Position numbers and translations under genes: made by a program. The notes under the pieces are model-generated. The model was not told the DNA's origin and made no database searches. It saw only the letters and a program-made list of their open reading frames with translations. Below, piece after piece: positions 1 through 6,108 of a stretch of DNA of 11,971 nt. This DNA is from CAZPEV01 sp964585635 (GTDB lineage: Bacteria > Zixibacteria > MSB-5A5 > GN15 > JAAZOE01), in NCBI GenBank assembly GCA_964585635.1, contig CAZPEV010000097.1:1-11971 (forward strand), read 5' to 3'. How positions within the stretch are numbered: position 1 is the first letter of the stretch; every line of letters starts with the position of its first letter.

Positions 1-447
1 AAACAGGCTGTGCCAGGCCAGTTCGGTAACGACTCGCACCGGCCAGCGATAATTGGGGTCGGCGCCGACGAGGCAATCCTGAACGAACAAATTTCGCCCT
101 TGCAGATATCCCAACATCCGCTGGAAAACCAGGCTAAATTTGTTTTCGCTGAAGGGACGGTTATGCTCGCCCCACCAGATGTGGACTTCCGTGGAGCTTT
201 CCTTGACGACAAACTTATCGTTGGCCGATGGGGCGGTATGCTTGCCGGTGTCGACCGCCAGCGCTCCCTGGGAGGTCAGGCGTCCCTCGCCGCGGAAGAG
301 GGCTTCTTCACAGAGGGCTTCCGGCGGCAGATTCCAATACACGGTGCTCAGGTTGGAAAGGCCCAGGTTTTCCAGGCCGTAGGCGCTCTTGACCGCCTCC
401 GCCTCTTTTTGGGCCGGAGTCTGTAGGTTCAGCAGATTATTGCCCAT
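1..447 (-). CDS. pckA: Phosphoenolpyruvate carboxykinase (ATP), N-terminal part, runs off the window
   Basis: The visible 149 codons match the N-terminal domain of ATP-dependent PEP carboxykinase, which interconverts oxaloacetate + ATP and PEP + CO2 + ADP in the cytoplasm (gluconeogenesis, or anaplerosis in fermenters). Diagnostic stretches are EEALFRGEGRLTSQGALAVD (residues 47-66), the DKF block (77-79), HIWWGEHNRPFSENKF (89-104) and the conserved FVQDCLVGADPNYRWPVRVV with TELAWHSLF after it (121-149). The nucleotide-binding and metal-binding C-terminal domain lies outside the window. The ATG at 447 overlaps the TAA of the upstream aminotransferase by one base (TAATG), which suggests translational coupling; no strong Shine-Dalgarno is seen. 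Odd point: the segment normally reading TGxxTGRSPxDK reads TGKHTAPSANDK, so the Arg equivalent to E. coli Arg65 appears to be Pro. Family assignment is firm; full-length integrity cannot be judged. Confidence 0.9.
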   Translation of the reverse strand, partial: MGNNLLNLQTPAQKEAEAVKSAYGLENLGLSNLSTVYWNLPPEALCEEALFRGEGRLTSQGALAVDTGKHTAPSANDKFVVKESSTEVHIWWGEHNRPFSENKFSLVFQRMLGYLQGRNLFVQDCLVGADPNYRWPVRVVTELAWHSLF

Positions 448-1658
448 TACCAGTCTCGTTTCGTTTTGCGGTCGCCGATAAAAATCTCATTGGGGGATTT
501 TGGGTCCAGCGCCCATTTGATCCGGGCGACGCCTTCCTTGATTTCCTTGATCGTTCCGCAGTAGCTCAGCCGCAGATGTCCTTCCATGCCGAACTCGACT
601 CCCGGCACGGTCACCACCAGGGCTTTCTCCAGCAAGAATTTCGATAGTCGGCCGGAATCTTTGTCGTAGGCGCTGAAATCGGGCAGGCAGTAGAAGGTGC
701 CGTCCGGTTTGGTGGTCTTGACGCCGGCAATGGCGTTCAGTTCGCTCATCATCACGTTGCGGTTGTTTTCCAGCGTCAGGCGGAGGGCGTCGACGCCGCT
801 CTGATCACCGTTGAGCGCCCCGACCGCGGCGGCCTGCTGCACGACCGAAGGACAAGAGGTGTTCTGGGCGGCGACATTGATGCAGGTCTTGACGATTTGG
901 GTGTTGGCCACGACCCAGCCGATGCGGAAGCCGGTCATGGCGTACATCTTGGAGACGCCGTTGATGACGATCAGGCGGGAGGAATCAGAATGATCCTTGG
1001 CAAAGGCGTAGCAGGAGGGGGCCGTCTTGCCATCGAAGACGAGCTTATGATAGATGTCATCCATAATGAGGTAGAGGCCCTTTTTCTCGCATAACTCAAC
1101 CAGGCCCCGGATCAGATCCTCGGGATAGACCACGCCCGAGGGATTGTTGGGGCTGTTGACGACAATCGCTTTGGTTTTCGCGGTGACGGCCCGGACGATG
1201 TCGTCCAGGCGGGGCAGGAAGCGTTCGCCGGGAGCGACGACGACCGGTTTACCATGGAGCATCCGGACAATCTCGGGGTAGCTGACCCAGTACGGGGCCA
1301 ACAGGATCACCTCGTCCTGGGGATTGAGCAGGGTCATCGTCAAGTTGTAAAAGGCCTGCTTGGCGCCGGAGGCGACGATGACGTTTTGGGGGTCGACTAT
1401 TTTGCCGTACTGCTGCTCGGTGTAGCGGATGATCGCCTTAATCAATTCCGGAATACCCTCGGTCGGCGTGTAGCGGATTTCGGCCGTGTTCAGCCTGGCG
1501 GCGCTGCCGAGAATGGCGTCGAACGGGACCTTGCTCTTCGGCTCGCCGGCGCCCAGATGGATAACCGCTTCACCTTTTTCTTTCAGAACGCGGGCCTTTT
1601 CATTGAGCGCCAGCGTCGGTGATTCCTTGATTTCCAAGGCCAATTGACTGAGACTCAT
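447..1658 (-). CDS. PLP-dependent class I aminotransferase, aspartate aminotransferase type
   Basis: This 403-residue protein is a fold-type I aminotransferase of the bacterial aspartate aminotransferase (Ib) kind, which would exchange amino groups between aspartate/glutamate and oxaloacetate/2-oxoglutarate. Seen directly: substrate-side motif GAGEP (37-41), SPNNPSG (169-175), DDIYHKL with the pyridine-binding Asp200 and Tyr203, the Schiff-base Lys237 in NGVSKMYAMTGFRIGW, phosphate-binding Arg245, and a C-terminal Arg363 in HLRLSYC that normally holds the substrate carboxylate. Length is near the usual 390-400, with a charged C-terminal tail of about 15 residues (DPKSPNEIFIGDRKTKRDW). An AAAGGA Shine-Dalgarno lies in the end of pta, 3 nt separates the two genes, and pckA overlaps its stop. 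The substrate cannot be fixed from sequence: tyrosine, alanine or prephenate aminotransferase activity is possible. Its position between pta and pckA fits oxaloacetate supply. Confidence 0.88.
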   Translation of the reverse strand: MSLSQLALEIKESPTLALNEKARVLKEKGEAVIHLGAGEPKSKVPFDAILGSAARLNTAEIRYTPTEGIPELIKAIIRYTEQQYGKIVDPQNVIVASGAKQAFYNLTMTLLNPQDEVILLAPYWVSYPEIVRMLHGKPVVVAPGERFLPRLDDIVRAVTAKTKAIVVNSPNNPSGVVYPEDLIRGLVELCEKKGLYLIMDDIYHKLVFDGKTAPSCYAFAKDHSDSSRLIVINGVSKMYAMTGFRIGWVVANTQIVKTCINVAAQNTSCPSVVQQAAAVGALNGDQSGVDALRLTLENNRNVMMSELNAIAGVKTTKPDGTFYCLPDFSAYDKDSGRLSKFLLEKALVVTVPGVEFGMEGHLRLSYCGTIKEIKEGVARIKWALDPKSPNEIFIGDRKTKRDW

Positions 1659-1661
1659 GCT

Positions 1662-2654
1662 TTATCCTTTCATCAAGACGGCAATGGCGGAGACGTCGAC
1701 GATATCATCGGCCGAGCAGCCCCGCGAGAGGTCGTTGGCCGGCAAGGCCAGCCCCTGGATGATCGGTCCGGTGGCGGTGGCGCCGGCCATCCGCTGCACC
1801 AATTTATAGCCGATATTGCCGGCGTCGAGGTCGGGAAAGATCAGTACGTTGGCGCGGCCGGCGACCGATGAACCGGGCGCTTTCTTTTCGCCGACTTTGG
1901 GGATGACGGCGGCGTCAAGCTGCAGCTCGCCATCGGCCTCAACGCCGGGGTAGTTTTCCTTGAAGATGGCCAGCGCCCGGCGCACCTTGTCGACATCCTC
2001 ATGCTCGGCGGAGCCTTTGGTGGAGAACGACAAGAAGGCGATCTTGGGGGTTTGGCCGATCAATTTTTTCATGGTATCGGCGGTCGAGGCCGCGATCGAC
2101 GCCAACTGCCCGGGGTCCGGATTCGGCATCACGGCGCAGTCGGCAAACATGAAGATTCTATCCTTCTCACCCATGAAATCGGGCAGCGTCATCATGAAGG
2201 ATGACGAGACGGTGGAGATTCCCGGCGCCAGGCCGATCACGTGCAGCGCCGCGCGCAGGACGTTGCCCGTGGTATTGACGGCGCCCGACACCGAGGCGTC
2301 GGCTTTGCCGGCCTTGACCATGGCGGCTCCGAAGTACAGGGTCGATGTCATGGCCAGCGCGGCCTGCTCGCGGGTCATCCCTTTCCCTTTGCGTCTTTCA
2401 TACAGCGTCTCCACGTATCGGTCGCGCTCGGACGACGTGGCCGGGTCGACGATCGTGACGAGGTCGGTCTTAAGACCATTCTTCTTGGCCAGGGCGCCGA
2501 TTTCGGCTTCATTGCCCAACAGAATCACGCCGGCGATCTTGTCGTCCACCAGGCGGCGGGCGGCGATGACGGTTCGTTCTTCATTTCCCTCGGGCAGAAC
2601 CACGGTTCGTTTCATGGCCCGGGCCTTGTCTTTTATCGCGGTCAGGATATCCAT
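1662..2654 (-). CDS. pta: Phosphate acetyltransferase
   Basis: Phosphotransacetylase (acetyl-CoA + phosphate to acetyl phosphate + CoA), the short single-domain form of 330 residues (PTA_PTB family), lacking the N-terminal DRTGG/CobB-like domains of E. coli Pta. Recognised segments are VVLPEGNEERTV (18-29), ADASVSGAVNTTGNVLRAAL (119-136), DCAVMPNPDPGQLASIA (172-188), SFSTKGSAEH (209-218), VLIFPDLDAGNIGYKLVQR (270-288) and GPIIQGLALPANDLSRGCS (296-314). Ser310, Arg311 and the following Asp316/317 match the catalytic Ser-Arg-Asp region described for Methanosarcina Pta. The ATG at 2654 follows a GGAGAG Shine-Dalgarno, 31 nt after the prfB stop. No acetate kinase gene is in the window, so whether it serves acetate excretion, acetate uptake or acetyl-phosphate signalling is open. 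It is the second gene of a minus-strand operon. Confidence 0.95.
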   Translation of the reverse strand: MDILTAIKDKARAMKRTVVLPEGNEERTVIAARRLVDDKIAGVILLGNEAEIGALAKKNGLKTDLVTIVDPATSSERDRYVETLYERRKGKGMTREQAALAMTSTLYFGAAMVKAGKADASVSGAVNTTGNVLRAALHVIGLAPGISTVSSSFMMTLPDFMGEKDRIFMFADCAVMPNPDPGQLASIAASTADTMKKLIGQTPKIAFLSFSTKGSAEHEDVDKVRRALAIFKENYPGVEADGELQLDAAVIPKVGEKKAPGSSVAGRANVLIFPDLDAGNIGYKLVQRMAGATATGPIIQGLALPANDLSRGCSADDIVDVSAIAVLMKG

Positions 2655-2685
2655 GCGCTACTCTCCAGTTCGCTTAGTCTATACC

Positions 2686-3784
2686 TTAGGCTACCGCCTG
2701 TCCCTGGGTCAAATAAGCGTTGATGAACAGCGCCAGATCGCCGTTCATGACCCGCTGAATGTCGGAGGTTTGCGCCCCCGTGCGGTGATCTTTGACCAGG
2801 GTGTACGGCTGGAATACATAACTCCGAATTTGGCTGCCCCATTCGATCTTCTTCTTGGACTGCTCGTATTTTTGCATCTCTTTCTGCTGCGCTTCCAGCG
2901 CCAATTGATACAGGCGCGACCGCAGGACGCGCATGGCCGAATCGCGATTCTTGTGCTGGCTCCGCTCGGTCTGGCACTGGACGACGATACCGGTCGGGAG
3001 ATGGGTAATCCGTACGGCAGAGGAGGTTTTGTTCACATGCTGGCCGCCGGCGCCGGAGGCCCGATAGGTATCGATCCGCAAATCCTCCTCGCGGATATCG
3101 ATTTCGATGCTGTCTTCGATTTCGGGCGAGATGAAGACCGAGGCGAACGAGGTATGGCGCCGACTGTTGGCATCGAAGGGGGAAATCCGCACCAGACGGT
3201 GCACGCCCGATTCGGACTTGAGATATCCGTAGACGTACTCGCCTCGAATCATCATCGTCGCGGATTTTAATCCGGCCTCGTCGCCGGCCTGGTAATCGAT
3301 CAGGCTGACCGCAAAGCCCTGCTGCTCGGCCCAGCGGTTGTACATCCGAAAGAGCATGTCGGCCCAGTCCTGCGATTCGGTCCCACCGGCGCCCGGGTGA
3401 ATGGTCAAGATGGCGTTGCGAGCATCATCGACGCCTGAAAGGTAGGTCGTCATTTCAAAGCGATCTATCGCGCCGACAAAGGCATCCAGCCCCTGGCGTA
3501 CCTCGGCGAATTCCGCAGGGTGGTCGGCGGTCAGTTCACCCAACTCAATCAGATCATTGAGTTCAGATTCCAGTTTCTCGTAATCCCCGACCCACTTTTT
3601 ATTGGTCGAGATTTCGCGCATCACCGCTTGCGCGGTTTCCTGATTGTCCCAGAATCCCGGCGCGGCGCTCTGCTGCTCCAGCTTGTTAATTTTTTCACGA
3701 CGTTGGTCGAGGTCAAAGAAACCTCCCGATATTGGAAAGCCTTGCCTTCAAATTACTTACAATTTCACGAGCTTCACGATCCAT
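2686..3784 (-). CDS. prfB: Peptide chain release factor 2, expressed by programmed +1 frameshift
   Basis: RF2 recognises UGA and UAA stop codons and triggers peptide release on the ribosome. The gene is in two frames. An upstream frame starts at ATG 3784 (Shine-Dalgarno AGAGGTG at 3791-3797) and reads 23 codons, ending ...NIGRFL, to an in-frame TGA at 3713-3715. Skipping T3715 joins it to the main frame (DLDQRREKIN...), from GAC at 3714-3712 to the stop at 2686. The product is 365 residues, the length of E. coli RF2. It carries the stop-codon anticodon SPF (201-203) and the catalytic GGQ (246-248), preceded by Ala245 where E. coli K-12 has Thr. The GTG at 3624 is internal: starting there would delete the conserved N-terminal helices, including PGFWD (42-46). 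It is the first gene of the leftward operon, with its own promoter 24 nt upstream. Confidence 0.95.
3712..3727 (-). promoter_or_regulatory. prfB: prfB programmed +1 ribosomal frameshift site
   Basis: On the minus strand the site reads GGGAGG TTT CTT TGA C. The internal Shine-Dalgarno-like GGGAGG (3722-3727) sits three bases before the slippery CTT (3716-3718). CTT is followed by the in-frame stop TGA (3713-3715) in the poor context UGAC. This has the same layout and spacing as E. coli prfB (AGGGGG TAT CTT TGA C). Known biology: low RF2 lets the ribosome pause at UGA and slip +1, so RF2 controls its own synthesis. The frame change is seen directly in the sequence; activity is inferred from this near identity. 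Confidence 0.95.
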
Positions 3785-3807
3785 CGCACTCACCTCTATC
3801 GAATATG

Positions 3808-3837
3808 ATAATATAAGAGTATCTTGGGCGAGGTCAA
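3808..3837 (-). promoter_or_regulatory. Sigma70-like promoter of the prfB-pta-aminotransferase-pckA operon
   Basis: On the minus strand the -35 TTGACC (3832-3837, 5 of 6 to consensus) and -10 TATTAT (3808-3813, 5 of 6) are separated by 18 bp. Transcription would start near 3801 and give a short leader of about 17 nt that just contains the Shine-Dalgarno AGAGGTG. The surrounding stretch is AT-rich in an otherwise GC-rich window. The match is good but no start site is measured. Confidence 0.6.
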
Positions 3838-3897
3838 CCCCGTTCTTAAAATTATGCAAAAAAGTCTGACGCCATTTTTCTGCCATCGGATGCCGGT

Positions 3898-3913
3898 TTT
3901 GAGTATATTCAAA
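3898..3913. promoter_or_regulatory. Imperfect palindrome in the divergent intergenic region
   Basis: TTTGAGTATATTCAAA pairs at 7 of 8 symmetric positions (one G/T mismatch). It lies in the 207-nt gap between prfB (minus) and the hydrolase (plus), the only sizeable non-coding gap in the window. It could be a transcription-factor operator, or its TATATT (3904-3909) could be a -10 element for the plus-strand gene, although no convincing -35 precedes it. Nothing else recognisable was found in 3838-3991. Chance occurrence is quite possible. Confidence 0.25.
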
Positions 3914-3991
3914 TTCCCCGACAGGTCAGGCTCTTGTCGCGGATGTGTGCTATGAGCCGAAAACGGGTTCTTACGGGTGGATGGAAGATAA

Positions 3992-4627
3992 ATGCATGTC
4001 AAAACTCTGGTTGTCGGGATGATCGACACCAATTGCTATCTGGTTTATGATCGTTCCGGCGGGGCCGGGGTGATCATCGATCCGGGGGACGAGGCCGAGA
4101 GAATCATTGCAGAAACCAGGCGGTCAGGCTTTGCGCCGCGGGCCGTCCTTTTGACCCATGGGCATGGCGATCATATCGGGGCAGTTGCGGAGGTGGTCGG
4201 CCAGCTGGGGATTCCCGTATATGCGGGTAAGGGAGAAGAGCAGTTGTTGAATTCCGCCGAGGCTAATTTTTCGGCCCAGATCGGGCTGCCGGTGACCTGC
4301 CCTCCATGTGAGCGATTGCTGGATGACGGCGAGACCGTATCTTTCGGCGACCTGACCTTCACCGTGCTGCGAACCCCGGGCCATTCGCCCGGCGGGGTCT
4401 GTTATATATCCGGTCGGACGCTATTTTGCGGCGACACTCTCTTTTGCGGTTCTGTCGGCCGCTCCGATTTCCCCGGTTGCAGCCACCAGCGGCTGATAGA
4501 CTCAATCACCGAAAAGCTGCTGACGCTTCCCGACGACACGATCTGCTATCCGGGCCATGGTCCCACCACCACGATCGGCCGGGAGCGTCGTGACAACCCC
4601 TTCTTGAACGGGAGTGATTTCGTTTGA
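3992..4627 (+). CDS. Metallo-beta-lactamase-fold hydrolase, glyoxalase II-like
   Basis: A 211-residue MBL-fold hydrolase of the glyoxalase II-like group (YcbL-type thioesterases and relatives), cytoplasmic, with no signal peptide. The metal-binding set is complete: THGHGDH gives His56, His58, Asp60 and His61; His131 is in TPGHSPGG; Asp148 in FCGDTLF; His189 in PGHGPTT. Length fits the compact YcbL-like class, without the C-terminal substrate-binding helices of true glyoxalase II, so S-lactoylglutathione hydrolysis should not be assumed. The ATG at 3992 has GGAAG four bases upstream. Its TGA overlaps the ATG of the PHP gene (TGATG), so the two are probably co-translated. It is the first gene of the rightward block and divergent from prfB. 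The substrate is unknown. Confidence 0.88.
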   Translation: MHVKTLVVGMIDTNCYLVYDRSGGAGVIIDPGDEAERIIAETRRSGFAPRAVLLTHGHGDHIGAVAEVVGQLGIPVYAGKGEEQLLNSAEANFSAQIGLPVTCPPCERLLDDGETVSFGDLTFTVLRTPGHSPGGVCYISGRTLFCGDTLFCGSVGRSDFPGCSHQRLIDSITEKLLTLPDDTICYPGHGPTTTIGRERRDNPFLNGSDFV

Positions 4628-5463
4628 TGATAAAGAGACTGGAATCTGAGGCGGTGGCGGACTATCACGTCCACCCCAATTATTCGATCGATGCCCAGGG
4701 ATCTTTGGAGGAATATTGCCGCACGGCCTACGACCTGGGATTGTCCGAAATCTGTTTCACGACCCATTACGATGCCGACCCGACTCAAATCGATCGGGAA
4801 GGGGTGATGGTCATCGACGGCAGGCCGGAGAGGCTGTCGGATGACACCGTGAAGCAGTACCTGGACCACGTGGCCCGGGTGCATGACGAGTTCGGCGGGA
4901 TCGGCCTTTTGGTTCGGGCCGGGATGGAATTCGGCTATTTCCCCGGATGCGAGCCATCTCTGGCGCGGCTTCAAGCCAGGTTTCCGATGCATTTCCGTCT
5001 GGGGGCTGTACATACCATCGGCGACCTCTGCCTCTGTTGCCAAGAGGAAGCGCCGAAACTGTTTGCCAAGATGACCCTGGCTCAATTGGCCGACCGCTAT
5101 TTCGCGTTGCTCGATCGTTGTGCCGGATCGGGCCTCTTCGACGGCCTGGCCCATATCGACCTCTACCGGCGGTTTGGGCTGGCGCATTATGGCGACGAGG
5201 TCAACACGATCCACCGCGGGCGGATCGAGAAGCTCTTTGAGACGATGCGTGTCAATGACGTCGGCTATGAAATCAATACGTCGGCGATCCGACATGGACA
5301 GGCCGAATATTACCCGGCCATGGAGATCATCAATCTGGCGCGGGCGGCCGGTGTCACGCTGATCTCGCTCGGCTCGGACGCGCACCGGCCGGAGCAACTG
5401 GCGTTGGATTTTGATGCGGCCGTGCCGCTGGCGTATGAGTTGTTCCCCTACGTCGATGAATAG
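4627..5463 (+). CDS. PHP-domain phosphoesterase, histidinol-phosphatase (HisJ) type
   Basis: A 278-residue PHP-family metal-dependent phosphoesterase resembling HisJ histidinol-phosphatase, which removes phosphate from L-histidinol phosphate in histidine biosynthesis. The metal-ligand set is intact: DYHVHPNYSID (His14, His16), TTHYD (His47), GMEFGY (Glu101), GAVHTIG (His129), GLAHIDLYR (His176) and GSDAHRPE (Asp251, His253). Length is in the usual 260-290 range. I chose the ATG at 4627, which overlaps the upstream stop by one base; the TTG one codon earlier (4624) is a possible alternative and lies nearer to a GGGAG at about 4610. No other his gene is nearby. The neighbours are a hydrolase and a DNA glycosylase, so a different phosphate ester as substrate cannot be excluded. 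Confidence 0.85.
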   Translation: MIKRLESEAVADYHVHPNYSIDAQGSLEEYCRTAYDLGLSEICFTTHYDADPTQIDREGVMVIDGRPERLSDDTVKQYLDHVARVHDEFGGIGLLVRAGMEFGYFPGCEPSLARLQARFPMHFRLGAVHTIGDLCLCCQEEAPKLFAKMTLAQLADRYFALLDRCAGSGLFDGLAHIDLYRRFGLAHYGDEVNTIHRGRIEKLFETMRVNDVGYEINTSAIRHGQAEYYPAMEIINLARAAGVTLISLGSDAHRPEQLALDFDAAVPLAYELFPYVDE

Positions 5464-5469
5464 CAGACC

Positions 5470-6054
5470 ATGAGACTGTCCGAAGGCAGGCTTCCGCGCT
5501 CGTTTTATCTTCGGCCCACGCTGGACGTGGCCCGGGATTTGATTCGCAAGACCATCGTCTATCATCATCCTCGGGGGATATTGGCGGGGGATATCGTCGA
5601 AGCCGAGGCGTATATCGGGGAGGACGATCCCGCCTGCCATGCCGCCGTCGGTCTCACCGAGCGCAACCGGGTGATGTACGGCAGCGGCGGCTTTAGCTAT
5701 ATCTATTTCATCTATGGCATGTACCATTGTCTCAACGTGGTCACAGAACAAAGGCGGTTTCCGGCGGCGGTGCTGATCCGGGCGGTGGAGCCGGTCGCCG
5801 GCCGGGAGATAATGGCCGCCAATTCACCGGCCGCCTGCACGAAGCTGACCGACGGTCCGGGCAAGTTGTGCCGGGCGTTCGGCCTGACGCGTCGGCAAAA
5901 CGGCCTTGACCTGACCGGATCCGTTCTCTATCTCATCGATCGCGGCCAGGGAGCGCCGGAGATCGGCACGTCGCAGCGGATCGGCGTCCGGCGCGGGGCC
6001 GACCGGCGGTGGCGCTTCTTCGACCAAGATTCGGCCTATGTTTCGCGCCGCTGA
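5470..6054 (+). CDS. 3-methyladenine DNA glycosylase (AAG/MPG family)
   Basis: A 194-residue monofunctional DNA glycosylase of the alkyladenine (AAG/MPG) family, which excises alkylated and deaminated purines (3-methyladenine, hypoxanthine) to start base excision repair. Recognisable blocks are DIVEAEAYIGEDDPACH (41-57), with Glu46 and Tyr48 matching human AAG catalytic Glu125 and Tyr127 and His57 matching His136; then RNRVMYGSGGFSYIYFIYGM (66-84, where Tyr82 is the intercalating-tyrosine region), VLIRAVEP (101-108) and LTDGPGKLCRAFG (126-138). Length is typical for bacterial members. The ATG lies 6 nt after the PHP stop with only a weak Shine-Dalgarno, which suggests coupled translation in the hydrolase-PHP-glycosylase set. 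The last residues (AYVSRR) end the family domain normally; nothing is truncated. Confidence 0.93.
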   Translation: MRLSEGRLPRSFYLRPTLDVARDLIRKTIVYHHPRGILAGDIVEAEAYIGEDDPACHAAVGLTERNRVMYGSGGFSYIYFIYGMYHCLNVVTEQRRFPAAVLIRAVEPVAGREIMAANSPAACTKLTDGPGKLCRAFGLTRRQNGLDLTGSVLYLIDRGQGAPEIGTSQRIGVRRGADRRWRFFDQDSAYVSRR

Positions 6055-6094
6055 TCCGTATCCTTGTTCAGAACGAAATCCAAAAAGCATCAAT

Positions 6095-6101
6095 GGAGAG
6101 G
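6095..6101 (+). promoter_or_regulatory. Ribosome binding site deciding the dehydrogenase start
   Basis: GGAGAGG lies 7 nt before the ATG at 6109. It is the best Shine-Dalgarno in the plus-strand set and argues for 6109 over the in-frame TTG at 6064, whose extra 15 residues (MFRTKSKKHQWRGIA) do not look like family sequence. Confidence 0.8.
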
Positions 6102-6108
6102 TATCGCC

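Noticed and set aside
10..426. 138-codon plus-strand open frame
   Set aside because: It is the antisense of the pckA fragment, which has clear PEPCK motifs on the minus strand.
1960..3270. 436-codon plus-strand open frame across pta and prfB
   Set aside because: It is antisense to two well-recognised genes. Its composition is Arg/Ser/Ala-rich low-information sequence, with no motif and no Shine-Dalgarno.
2686..3624. Single-frame 312-residue prfB starting at GTG 3624
   Set aside because: The start is internal; upstream in-frame sequence (FDLDQRREKIN, PGFWDNQE) matches RF2 and is reached through the +1 frameshift.
3796..4032. 78-codon minus-strand open frame covering the divergent intergenic region
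   Set aside because: It overlaps the prfB promoter and the start of the hydrolase gene, has no recognisable motif and no plausible ribosome binding site.
4546..5751. 401-codon minus-strand open frame
   Set aside because: It is antisense to the PHP and glycosylase genes, whose catalytic motifs are intact on the plus strand; long antisense frames are expected at high GC.
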